From Hypomesus transpacificus (Eukaryota > Chordata > Actinopteri > Osmeriformes > Osmeridae), in the NCBI RefSeq assembly GCF_021917145.1, contig NC_061063.1:5088510-5152509 (forward strand): a stretch of DNA of 64,000 bases, given 5' to 3'. A program made the translations under genes and the position numbers. Below, piece by piece: positions 49,771 to 61,700 of this stretch. Each line of letters begins with the position of its first letter. Position 1 is the stretch's first letter. The notes below the pieces were generated by a model, which saw only the letters and a list, made by a program, of their open reading frames with translations, was not told the origin of the DNA and made no database searches.

Positions 49771-50028
49771 TCATCGCTTTTTTACATTAAAAGAAAAGCA
49801 CAGCCTTTTCGAATTTCGAAAATAGTGTCAGTTGGTTTCCTGTTGGAGGTGGAAACACACCTTTGTTGTCGAAATGCGTTTCAATGTCCTCCACCCGTGA
49901 CCAGCAGCTCAGACAAGGAACATCATTTTTCAACATGACACATGCCATTCTCAGGATACCTAACAATTATGGAACCCTTAATAAACCCCATCAGCACCAT
50001 CTTACCCAACCCAACCACACCTTCAGCA

Positions 50029-50034
50029 TATATA
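50029..50034 (+). promoter_or_regulatory. TATA box of Ly6 gene 3
   Basis: TATATA (in GCATATATACATGG) about 140 bases before the ATG at 50170. Confidence 0.5.
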
Positions 50035-50169
50035 CATGGCTGCGGCCACCATATTTCTCATTCTGAATCTGTCTTACTTCGCCCGATCCATCCATCCGGT
50101 CTTGTGGGATAGTCTCTGAACACCAGTTGATTATTTTACTTGGCTGATACTACTTCTACCAGGATCAAG

Positions 50170-51406
50170 ATGAACAAATTTCTGTGGGCCTGTGTGGCTG
50201 TTGTGGCTCTTGCTGTTGTGGGTGAGTTGTACTCCACTGTATTCCATCTGGTCAAGTAGGGTTTAACAACTTCTTTGGGTGGATTCCTTGTGATAAAATG
50301 TTACTTATTCCGAATTCCACATTACTGTTAAGACCTTAAATCAAGAATCACTTAAAACAATATTTCATAAATCAGAAATGCTTTGAAGTAAAGTTGAATA
50401 ACTTCCTAATTATTGACAGGATAAACGTGCATTTCCATTGTGTCATTATGTAGTCGCACCCAATAAAAAAAGAGTAATCCCAAAGACTTTATAGGACTCT
50501 TTCCTCCTTTAGGCAGCACATAGTCATCACTGTCACCAAGTAGTGCTGGTCGACCATGGACAATTCAAGGATAACGTTACCTTACTTATAAACAGACAAA
50601 ATGATTGGTTGGTAACATGGTGAATCAGGACTAAAGGTGTATTGGTTCACGTCTCTTCATCAAGCTTTTGTGTTCTCACAGCTCAAAATGATATTTTATC
50701 CTCCTCCTCCCACCACCACTCCCCTCTCTCCCCACTCCCAATCTCCCCACTCCCCCACTCCCCACTCCTGTCCTCCTTCCAGCTGAGTCTCTGACCTGTA
50801 ACACCTGCAGTGTTGGGGTCCTCAACACATGTCTCTTCGGTTCTACGGCAACATGCTCTGCCTCAGAGCCTAACTGCTACAAGGGTCAAGCAAGTAAGGG
50901 GACTTTGCAGTACTTATCTAACATGTTAAACCGAGCTAAACGAGATAGAAATCATTCAACAAATAAACAACACATCTTTAATGTGCGAAGAAATGACGTA
51001 AACGATGATGATGTCTTCTGAATGAATGTCGAACTTAAACAAGAAATTCAAAAGACACATTGTTTTCATAATCCATTTTCTACAGTGTATGCCAAATTGT
51101 CACTGACCTAGTTAAGCATCTGTGACTGCTCATGTGTTCTCTCAGAGTCTAAACGGATCCCTAACCCTCCCTTCTGTTCCTTCAGCGTTCAACGTCTCAT
51201 CGATCGTCAACCTCTACACCAAGGGCTGCTTGGCCTCCTCGTCCTGCAACACCACCACGTCTGGTAATATTCTGGGCGCTGGCTACAGCGTGTCCAGGAC
51301 CTGCTGCAGCACAGACCGCTGCAACGGAGCCAGCTCCATCCAGCTTCCCCTGACAGCTGCCTTGGGCGCCGCCCTGGTGGCCTTGTGGAGCAGCCGGGCC
51401 TTCTAA
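50170..51406 (+). CDS. Ly6/uPAR-domain GPI-anchored protein, gene 3, 127 aa
   Basis: Exons: 50170-50221, 50783-50893 and 51186-51406, with phase 1 introns. The signal peptide is about residues 1-18 (MNKFLWACVAVVALAVVA). Ten cysteines start at C23-x2-C26 (LTCNTC) and end CC-x4-CN. NVS and NTT sequons are visible. The C-terminal LPLTAALGAALVALW stretch is the GPI-anchor signal. The start MNK is shared with gene 1. Expected location is the outer face of the plasma membrane. Some Ly6 members resemble secreted three-finger toxins in fold, but the anchor tail and MHC-III setting argue for an ordinary surface Ly6 protein. Confidence 0.93.
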
Positions 51407-51777
51407 GCCAGCTCAGCCTCTTTGTCCCCGGTAGATGACTAACAGAGAGGGACCTTTTAATGATCTTTATTTACAATGCGCTCAAACTGGTTGAACTCGA
51501 TTGAAGTGTGCAATGTTTATTCTGGTTGGTTAGCTTTTCAGCCAGCACCTCTCAGACACCTTTACACAACATTATTCTGTCTTGTTTGTTCTGTCCACCC
51601 AGTCATTGTGGTGGGTTTGATTAAACAGTCACAGGCATTATAGCTCTTTGCTTCATCCCATTATGTATAATTCACACTGTTCCTCACTGACAATTACTGT
51701 AAAGGACTATTTCTGTATTTTGTGAACCAGTGTGTTACCATTTAGCCTACATGTGCCTAATGTGTTTGACAACAATC

Positions 51778-51783
51778 ATTAAA
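51778..51783 (+). terminator. Candidate polyadenylation signal of Ly6 gene 3
   Basis: ATTAAA, the commonest variant hexamer, about 370 bases past the stop. No AATAAA is closer. Confidence 0.4.
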
Positions 51784-51849
51784 ATGTTTCTAATCTTTTA
51801 AAGCATATACATAGCCTACACAGTGCTTTATTTTTTAATGGAAAGATTA

Positions 51850-54800
51850 AATAAGTAGATGTTCTTAATATGAGTCTCAAATTCAGTTAATGTATTTTTA
51901 AGGTGTGCTGATGTTTGGTTGGTAAAGCAGATTCCAGAAGAGTCCAGTAAGTAACCTGTTCTGCCTCATTCTTCCTGTCCTCACACCTTCAAAATACATA
52001 AATGCTGGAAACTGACGTCCTCCCTCATTCCAACCAGCTATTGTTACACAGGTCACTAATTAAAAAGTTTCCATTGTCCATTTCTGTGGAAGAACTTCTG
52101 CGACTGCAGAGGAGTGAGTCTATCCCAGCAACATGGGTTATATACACAGTTGCAATGCTCTCATGTAGTCTTGTGAAAAAAGTTTTTATAAACTATTGAA
52201 AAGCTTTCACAGTTACCAATGAAAGAATTGTGCGCAATGGGACCACAAAATGTCAGATCACTCGCTTAACCGTGGGGGTTGAATAATGGCATAACTGACT
52301 GATTTGGCTGGCCCTTAAACAAATCAAGTACCTGAAGGTACAAAAGGGGATTGTGTGAAAGGAAGTAACTATGCAGTGATTAAGACAACTTAAATTCACA
52401 AGGTTGAGATGGAAGTTTATCAACATGAGATTATGTATAAATAATGGAGACGGTCAACATCCCCCTATAGATTGCTACGTGGAGACCACATTCAAGGATT
52501 TAGTCAGTGCCTCTCAGCTGCAGTCATAAAAACACCTGAGCAATACAAGCCAAGTTTTATGACATCAGATTCATCATTGGAGGGATAGAGGCAGGAATGT
52601 CTAATACTAATCATGTGTATAAAGTCTTAAATTAAGACACCCTAGGCACAATCTCCAACCTTCCCCCACCTCAGAAAGTGGCCCCAGGGAAAAAAGCCTA
52701 TCAATTTGACCATCCCTTTTCCATATGCGTATGACACACTCATTTGAATTTATTGTCATGAACACCCCATTATGTTCAGAACCAATAGGAGCCCTCGGAT
52801 CTTTATCGGTAGTAACTTAAGCCTTGTATTTTCACAGGTGCTAGATAGAAACAAAGGTTTAACAAAAGGGAGAGGGAGAGGAAGAGAGCAAAGACAGCAG
52901 GGGAGGAGAGGGGGCGAAAGGGGCAGGAGTGGAGAGAGAAAGCCCACTAATAGTAAAAGCCAATGAGCCCGTCTTGCAGACAGTCTCAGTGTGTCATATG
53001 TCACACCCATTGTCTCTGTTTTTGAATTGTATTCTCTTTCACAACACAACTTGGGAAGATGACAGCTTGATGTAATGCATATGTTCTCAGAGGGGTGTGG
53101 CCTACTTTCAGTATGGCGTGATCAGACAGGTCTTTACTGGATAATTACTGTCTCTTGAAAGCAGGAAGTTGTAACACAAAAGAATCATGTGCTGAGTCAG
53201 GCTACTTGCGTACAGAAACACAAGAAGGACATGAATCACATTCCCTCTTGTGTGGTAAACAACCTCAATGTTTGCCCAAAAGAAACCCTTGTGACTCACA
53301 TCGATGGCACAGTGCTCCATAAATACATTTGCTTGATGGACTGATTGATCATGACACCTTCTCCCCAGACACCAATAACCTGTGAAGCCTATACACAAGC
53401 AGATTTTGTGGAATCAACGCAAACACACCTGAGATGTCATCAAAATATAAAATGCCCACAGCAGCGTTTCTCATAAGAGAGCTGGGGGACCAGCTTTGTG
53501 TTATTTGGATTTGTGTTCACACTTTTTCAAGCTGTTTCAGTTTCGGAAATTTAAACCTTTTCAGTCTTTCTTATGACTTGAAAACAAAACATATTTTGTG
53601 AAAAAAAAGACAAATAGCTCAGAACACAAATACATTTGCTAGATCTAATGTTATTTACAGGATGAAGGAGCGAAGCCATCTTCTTGCAATATAGTGGATT
53701 GATGTAACAGCCTAAAGACAGCAAATAAGACTCATTAACTAGGACAACAAGCACCTGAGGGTGTTTGGCTTCACTGTGCTTGGTGAGCATGTGATTTAGA
53801 TCGGACTCAAAGGATTAACTAAGCTGTTAGAGCTAATTGAGTCTTCAGTCCAAGCCTCTCCCATCCAAACCTTGCTGTAAAACCAAGTCTAAAGCTAATT
53901 GGAAGTTAATGGGTGTGAAAAAGTACTACTACTTATATAATACCTAGATAACTAGAGGGACTTGAGGGAATTGTAACAATTAACAAAATAAAAGTTGTAA
54001 GAATAAACAACCCAACTTGTATACCCATTCACAGAAACTGTAGAGAATACAAACCACTCAAATAATTCAGTTAAGGACAACTGGTTGAAAGAGAGGAAGT
54101 CTCACATGCTCTTACCTCACATACTAAACCAGCTGATGGCTGTCCTGATAAGAACAACGTAGGGTAAACTTGGGTGATCTTAGACAGGTTTTGCATGTTC
54201 TTATCGGAGCTTCCTGATTGACTAGTAACCTGACCCTTTCTGTGACACCACACTCAATTTTTGTGATTTCAGTCACAAAACATCAGTGCTAAGCCTAGGG
54301 GAAAAGTTATGTGGACTAGACATTGTCACAGCAGGGAAGAAAACACTCTGGAGTTTAAGTGTCCCACATTACCCAATGTCCCAGATTACCCAAAATCGAA
54401 ATACCAGGTGTACAGTACCGACTGTCTAAAAAGAGAAAAAGTAAGGCTTTATTGCGGGAAGGTGTCAAGAAACTCTCTTAATCCCCTTTCTTAATTAGTA
54501 TCACTGTCTCCTAGCTGTCTCCCACTCTCTGATGTATAAGCAAAGCATCATGGGTATTGTGGGGGGTACGTTGCTCTTCTTCAGCACACAGGGTCACAGG
54601 GCCTAATCTGAAAAGGCTTGATGCCGCTTGTACTCATGTCTGTGTAGGAAAATCTTCACAACTTCTGTCTTAAGGGCTGGAATCACACCCTGAATTCCAT
54701 TGTTGCCAGACTGATGTGTCACAGTCTCATGTGTGGCTGCCAAGATGTTTGACACGCATGTGGCGGCAAGGGCAGCAAGAGAGAACAAAAACAACCTAAT

Positions 54801-57288
54801 GTTAGGCAATGAGCGTTCGTTGTCTCTCTCCAATGCACCTTGTCTGCAACTCTCTGCCTCAAACCAATGGTGCCACCTTGTGGATCTGAAAAGGATGACA
54901 ACACAAGACCTCAAGAAGAAGACCATCTTCTTTGGGTCTGCCAGAACTCTTCCTATCAATTTCCTCCAGTTTCCAAGTGCCTTTTGATGGAGTAGAAAAC
55001 TGTACTCATTGATGCTTGAGCTTTTTGTGTCATTTCTATGACACCTACTTTTGAGAGTTGTAATGGTCTGTCTCCCTTTATTAATTGCCTTTTTCTCACC
55101 ATTATGATAGGAACACTACTTCCTGCAGTACAAAATGTCCAAATAAACTTAAAGATGTAATAACACAATCAGTTCCAACAATGCTTGTTTACAGACTGAG
55201 GGTTTGTAGGTATCCAACAAGAGCTGGGACACCTATAGGAATTGTGAGAACAGCAGTTGTGAACCCATTACATGTTTTCTGAGAAAGTCATTTTTGTGTA
55301 ACTCTGAAATGTACATTTAGTTTTTTGTAAATGAAACTTAATTCTTAATGTATATTAATACATTTCATACATTTACCATTTACCTAAGCACCATTTCAGT
55401 CACAAGACTTGAACTGCTTGAATTTCACTCAAACTGGAAAAACAGACAGATGTGTTCTAAAACTTTTAACGTGTGGAAGTGATACCACAACAGCTGTGGT
55501 GCCAGGGACTGGACCTTTCTGTGGAACAGGCAGATGGAGGCAGAACCCCTCAAGAAGACAGGAGCCAGACAAAGGTGAGACCTGGGTGCTGGGCGCTGGG
55601 CAGTGGGAAGCCAGGAGGCAGAACTGGAGACAGGCGAACAGAAGGCTGAGCAGACACTGTCAGCTGGGAGTCTGGCGGGGGAGCTGGTAGAGCCAGGAAT
55701 TCAGGAGATGCTGACCGCAACAGCTCAAGCATTAAAGAGTGGGGCTACAACATGGGCACAGCGAACTGGGTTAGGGTTAGCCACTGGGGACTGGGGCTCC
55801 TGGACGCTGGGTAGCAGGGACTCTGGGACACTGGGGAGTGGTGACTCCTGGAGACTGGGGTTGCAATACAGGCACTGTAGACTTGAACTGCAAGACAGGC
55901 ACTGGAGACTGGGGCTGCAGCCTAAGATAAGGTGATTCTGTGCCAACGAGTAGGGGTGGGCGGATTGATCTAAAGTATTGATAGTATCGATGCCAACGTT
56001 GGTATCAGTATTGATCGATACTCGCGTGATGAGATAGATACTTAAGTTACAATTTCTCTTCTCTACATTCAGTACACAACTCCCTTATAGTGGTTGTGCA
56101 TACACCCCCTCACCTCCCCTGCTATGCTGTGAGTTGTTGCCGGTGTCGTGCCAAGGCACTATCCCCGCCAGCCGCCAGGATTTGCATCCCCCAATGTATA
56201 TTATGATACATCCCATCATAATATATATCGGGGGGGACCCTCAGACTCCCCAGCAGATTTTGTCCCCCCCAATGTTGACTCCATGGCTACGGTCTTGTGT
56301 TGCAGTATCGCACAACCTTACCAACTACACAGCTATGAATATGTCCAGACGTGAAAGGGGAATAGTGGATTTGAAAATGTGTCACCTGACACTATTGCTA
56401 CTTCACATTTGCTATGGCCAATACCCTTTCCCAGACACTGTGGAACTTCTAAGTGATTGACACTGTGACACATTAGTCTTTGACTTTGTTACGTCCTGCA
56501 CTGCACTGTATGTTTACACATCTGTCTTCTCATATCTACATACAGTATTTAGTTATTTTACATTTTAGTTTGCACTGTTCCCTTTTACTTTTGATGTTAT
56601 ATGTAGCAGGGCCATCCTCAAGAATTTCAATGACCAGTGCTACCTTGTCTGATCTGTGCAAATGTCCAATACAACTATTGTATTGTATTATCAATCAAAT
56701 ATGATTTATTTGGCATCCTATCAAGGTCAAGTTACTTATTGCCAGAATATAACATAACATTTAACTTAATTTGCATAGGCAATTAAATGGGACTTTACTG
56801 TAACTCCCATTAGCAGACTGAAATCCTGGACAATAATTGATGGATCAGGACTGGTCCTGCCACGCAAAACGATTGACTGTCAGACGACCGGAATTGTACC
56901 TGATAACACTTCGGGTTTTGAACCTATGTCAGACTACTCTACAGCTAATGGGTCCAGGAACACAGTTGAATCAGATTGGTTCCAACCGAGTTTGCCTCGA
57001 AGGTCAATGGTGAAATTGGATATTTTATTTTAAAGCGACCGATGTAACCAAGAGCGCGCACAGAGGATGCTCTCGTGGAGAGTGCGGATGTTCAAGGTAG
57101 AAATTGTGATCCACAAGCTCAAATACAATACATCCTGCTGGGACTGGAACAAAGAATAAGTTAATTTGTCAAAGACATAAACTAACCAGGCCTACTTCAG
57201 ATATTTCTGTAGGGAACTGTGACAACTGTGGTTCCCATCCAATTCTTAAAGCACCGTCAGTAGCGTCTCGATACGTGCAGCGTTGATC
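51850..57288. other. Intergenic DNA with degraded repeats
   Basis: I found no supportable gene. A purine-rich patch occupies 52855-52945. At about 54600-55150 (minus strand) short frames such as a MVRKRQLIKGDR start and STVFYSIKRHLETGG vaguely recall the helix-turn-helix of Tc1-like transposases. A CTGG-rich degenerate minisatellite lies at 55570-55925. A TAGGGGTGGGCGGATTGAT motif near 55951 resembles ends of common fish hAT-type repeats. All three repeat assignments are weak. Confidence 0.4.
55570..55925 (+). repeat. Degenerate minisatellite rich in CTGGG(A/G)
   Basis: Imperfect copies of words such as GACTGGGG, CTCTGGGACACTGGGG and CAGGCACTGGAGACTGGGGCTG, with no fixed period. The long open frame across it is a product of the repeat. 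Confidence 0.6.
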
Positions 57289-58701
57289 ATGAGAGCGCTT
57301 CTACCGGACGATGGATTCCTCGCTGGTAGGTGAAACCCTTTCATGACTGCAAACCGAACGAACATTAGATTAAGTCGTAATGTTAACGTTAAATGGCAAT
57401 ATAATTTTAGACATGAGAAGTGGGATTACACTTTTTACACCAGTGTGTGTGACCATGCAAAAAATTGGGTGGGTGAACATCAGTATCCTCCACAACGCAA
57501 GCCAGGGGACAGCCCTGTGGTGCAACTGGAACCGAATCAACTGCGTTTAAGGGGCTCAAACTACTTAGTGAGATCAATCTTTCACTTCATCTTGGGCTGG
57601 CAGCCATGCAGTCCATATTGAAATAGCTGTTTGTCACTGTTGTGCGGTGTGGGTAAATTGTGCGCGCACCATAAACGGATTTATTTTATTTTAATGGCAT
57701 TTCCCCGTTACCTTTAGACGCTGTGCATGTTGGCTGCTTGTGTTTATTGAAAGTTTGTGTGTCAAAAGCCTGGGGCGCGTTCGCTTCTCAAAGGTTGAAA
57801 TTGACTGGGAAGTCAAGTCCGTTTCTTTTGAAATCAATAATACGTGGGTGATGGATGTCCTTGAGGGATCACAAAAGATGCAGCCACGTTGTGGTTTGAT
57901 TAATTCGCTAAATAAAACCCTTAGAGAACTCTAGGAAACTCCAACCAGAGGCAGAGGCTATTATGAGCGGCGTAATGCAACACACTCTGATAATGCTTAG
58001 GAAGAAAGAAATCGAGTATAGTAGTACACTAAGGTAAAGTGTGTGGAAGAACTTGCTTTTTGTACTATTTGGCTGTTGAAGTCATGCATCATCAAGACTT
58101 GGAAATGCACTTCCAAAATGTTGGGATTTTCATGGGCTTCATTTATGGATCTCTCCTAACGTCCTTGGCCTTTGGCTTTTTACTCTACATTAATGAAGTG
58201 AGTGATGTAAGTTAACAGCAATGATGACACCCTTTAAGTAACTCTACACAGCCATGTCTATACATTGGTCGAGTCTACCTTAATCTGTCTTTGTTATTTG
58301 AAATAGCGCCAGCCTTGTCTTCTTGAACAGTCCTTTACATGCAGATATTACTTAAAGCATTTTAAAGAGCACTTTACTGAGCCCATCATTGCTGATTTAT
58401 AGTTTGGACACATGCTTGCAACTTCTGCTCTGCCCTCTCCCTCCTATAAATGTCTCCTTTCATTACATGATTTAGAAAGGAAGAAGAACCTCCTCCACGT
58501 GCAGTGAAGCTAACCTTTGACAGGAGCATTGACTTGGAAGATGCTGCAGTCTCCCCTCAGTTAGTCAGTCACGTACTGACGCACTTAAAGCATGTCTGGT
58601 TTCTCTTTGTCATCCTCTTCAATGTATTTGTGTTTGGTGGATGCATAAGAGACTTGCTACTGATCTTAGTTCTGATCTACTTAGCCGTGCTCATTTCATG
58701 A
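57289..58701 (+). CDS. Tentative small hydrophobic protein, 3 exons, about 124 aa
   Basis: Proposed exons: 57289-57325, 58082-58197 and 58480-58701 (375 nt, in frame). The product has one clear membrane segment in exon 2 (VGIFMGFIYGSLLTSLAFGF). After an acidic/proline start (EEEPPPRAVKLTFDRSIDLE), exon 3 ends in a long hydrophobic C terminus that could form one or two further segments (from HVWFLF to LAVLIS). I do not recognise the family. Weak points: exon 1 has only 12 codons; the exon 2 acceptor (TTGAAG) is poor; and exon 3 needs the second AG of TTTAGAAAG, because the first shifts frame. Two donors, GTGAGT at 58198 and GTAAGT at 58207, are both in frame and differ by three residues. Exons 2 and 3 are better supported than exon 1. 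Confidence 0.4.
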
Positions 58702-61700
58702 GTACTGTGGACACCTGGAATATGGATTGAGGTGAACTGGTTATTCAATCTCATGAGCAAATTCTTCCCCTCGTTTCTTACTCAAGTGATGTTCTAGTTT
58801 GCTGTCTCCCACTGTGGAACAAGCCTTCTAAAGGGATCAATGTCCAGTATGAGACGGTATACGTATCTACCCCGATGACAAGCCCTCATGAAAAGAGAAA
58901 TAGAGAAACTCCAAGGAATAGATCTTGGGTTGGTCATGCTTGTGTGGATCGGCTAGTGTCGCAGAACCCTGGGTATTTTAGAAAGCAAGAGATGATATCT
59001 CTTAAAGACCATGCTTTCACCTCTTTAACTGAACCTGCACGTGCGCGCACATACACACACACACACAGACCCATTGTTATTGACGCCAACACTGCAAGAT
59101 GGAGATCTCTGGTGGATGTAGTAATAGTGAAGGGGCCATCACCGTCTTGGCAGTTCAGTATACTGTAGCAGAGGTGGTTGGCTGAGGTCTGCTCAGGATC
59201 ATCTTACTGAGTGTGAACCCTACATTCAGCTCAGCAGGCTAACACAATCTCTAGTCGATGCAGAGCATACGTTTACACTAGTTTTGATTTCTACCAGAAA
59301 ATCCTACCCACACTCTTTCATTCCCATCTCCCAACGATGCAAACTCATGCAGTCATTCGTTCAACCCAGACAGGCAGACACAAGCTTACCTGAGGAGCAA
59401 GGTCGTTGTGGAACAGAACACAATACACCATTGTAGTGTTGTCTGAACCCAGAGAATAAAGGGACACCGTCTTTCTTTGTGATTGGTTAAAGCCATGCTA
59501 GGCACGTATCCGTTCCGCTCCATAGTATCATAGACCTGATTGGGAAGAATGAGTCAGACTTAATAACTTACATCAATAGTTTAATTACAAGGCGCAGTAA
59601 TTGTGGCCTGCGTCTCTGCAGTATTTCGCTGAACGAACCAATTTTAATTCCGTCCAACCCATTGTTGCCAGCGAAATGAAAGGCAATTCACATAAGTGAT
59701 TAACTGTGGACATGGGTGGACTCTTTTACACAGGATGCAAGTCGTCGCCTCCAGCAGCTTCCAGTATAGAAATGCTGTGTCCCCCATTGCTGTCTGTTCT
59801 TGATTAAACAAAACATTCTGTCTGATTTTAGCAGGACATGTCAGGATTCCTGCGCATTTAATGCTTAGATCATAATGGTCTTTTGAGATTTTCTTTCTGT
59901 CTATCTATCTCTTTATTTCTCTTACTCTACTGATTCATATGTCTGATATCGAATCCTCTAAACTTACACAGATTCAAGCAGCTGTGGCCAAATGCAAATG
60001 CCCAGCCTCCCTAACAACCAGTTTCAGTCATATCTGGGCCTCACCATATTGTCCTGGATAGCGGAAGGGTGGGGAGGGGCTGAATGTCGCTGCAGGCTCT
60101 TCTTGCCTTTCTATTTCGCCCACTTCGTCTTTCGACGCTCTGTCCTCTGTGAGCTCATATCCCCAAAGTCTAGAATCTAGGTTGGAGCCATTTTCTCTAG
60201 GTGAAGAGAGAGAGATAGAAGGATGGATGAATGGTCAGTAAGAAGGGGGAGAGAAAAGACGAGAGGTACCGGTTTTTGTATTTTACCACAAAGACAGAGA
60301 AAGGGGTTATTCTTCCCACCTTTAGTTAGAGACGCGGGTGTAGCATGGAAGATACTTTTGTGTGGGAGTGTGTTTAAAGTCGGAGCCAAGCTCAATGAAA
60401 TAATCATTGTGTGTCTGTGTGCATGTGTGTTAGGAGGGTGGGGGGCTGGAATCAAGTGATGGGTAATTAGGTTTGGGGGTTTTGCATGAAAAGCACGTAT
60501 GGAAAGTGGTGACATTTTCCGACCTTTGTTGTGAGGGAGGCTGGACACAGTTCACACTGCCGTGACCTTTACTGCCAAGGGCATGGATGTCTCTTACAGA
60601 GAGAGAAAGAGAGAGAGAAAATGTCAACTTAATAGCATACAACAAAGACAGTCCATTACCTTCTTTTGTGCCCTCACCTTCTGCATAGGAACATCTACTC
60701 AGCACAAACAATCTAGTATGATATGGATGCCTTTGTCAAGGCAAGAGCACGTGTCTTATAATATCCCCCCCCATCACCCCCCCCCCCCCCCCCCCCCCCA
60801 CTGTCGGATGCAGAAATAGTAGCAGAGACAACCTCCCTGATGCAAGGTAATTCAGGTTATTTTCATTGCCCAGGTGATGAATGTGCAGTCTGTGGTACGG
60901 ACAAAGCTTTTTTCCTCTCTCTCGTCCTCCTCTTTTTCTTTTTGTATTTTGTATCTAATTTCCTCAGTGTTCCCTTTCTCTCCTTTCTAAATGCCTTCAC
61001 CTTCTCTTTCTCTCACTGTTCTTTCCCCCATTCACTCTTTTGTCTCTTTTTTAAACCAGTTCTAGCTCTGAACCCCTGCTCCTACCCTCCTCTGTCACAC
61101 AATTTCACCCACGACCACACTCCACTCTTGCTAACCTTGATCTCTCTTCCTCTCTATCCCTCTCTCTACCCTCCCTGTGTTTGCCTCTGCAGTGAGGCAG
61201 CTATTGAAGAGGTTCGGAGCGGTCCAGAGGTGACCAAGGGATGGTGGCGGGGCCGGAGGCTGCAACACAGGACATGGGACCTGCCTCTCTCCCCCGCTCG
61301 TGTCTTGTGTTGCAGCCAGCGGACCTGTCACGCAACACTGCCGCATAACACACCAGTCAACACACCTCTGACAACACCTCTGCAGAGCCAGTCCACAAAT
61401 GGCTGAAGCAGAACATTCCCTATCTGGAACCAATCAGTCCAGTCAGCCGTGGGTCAAGCTGTCCACAGTGTTCTTCTGTGTTAAACAATACATTGTTTTT
61501 ACATGCTGTTTATGCACACCTAACAGGCTTTCTTCTACACTGTGTAGTTTAGCTTGTTTTCCACTATTGTCTACCTGTACTGGCATTGTCTTTTATCCAT
61601 TTTATTTACCTTTAACAGTTATAATACAGTTTTAAGTTCCATTGACTGTTTCATCCTTATGTCATTATTTTCTTTGTCTTCCACAACATTACTATGATTA

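Noticed and set aside
54600-55168. Tc1-like transposase
   Set aside because: Only a vague helix-turn-helix resemblance in one frame; the rest does not follow the family and no terminal repeats were found. Kept only as a weak note.
55603-55935. 110-codon frame
   Set aside because: It runs through the degenerate CTGGG minisatellite and has repeat-driven composition.
57343-57621. 92-codon frame downstream of the proposed orphan exon 1
   Set aside because: It overlaps the proposed intron and has no recognisable domain or splice partner; the in-phase join to 58082 gives the better model, although this is uncertain.
60840-61406. 188-codon plus-strand frame as a whole
   Set aside because: Its first two thirds translate a CT-rich simple repeat (Leu/Ser/Phe/Pro). 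Only the 3' part after the AG at about 61192 looks exon-like.
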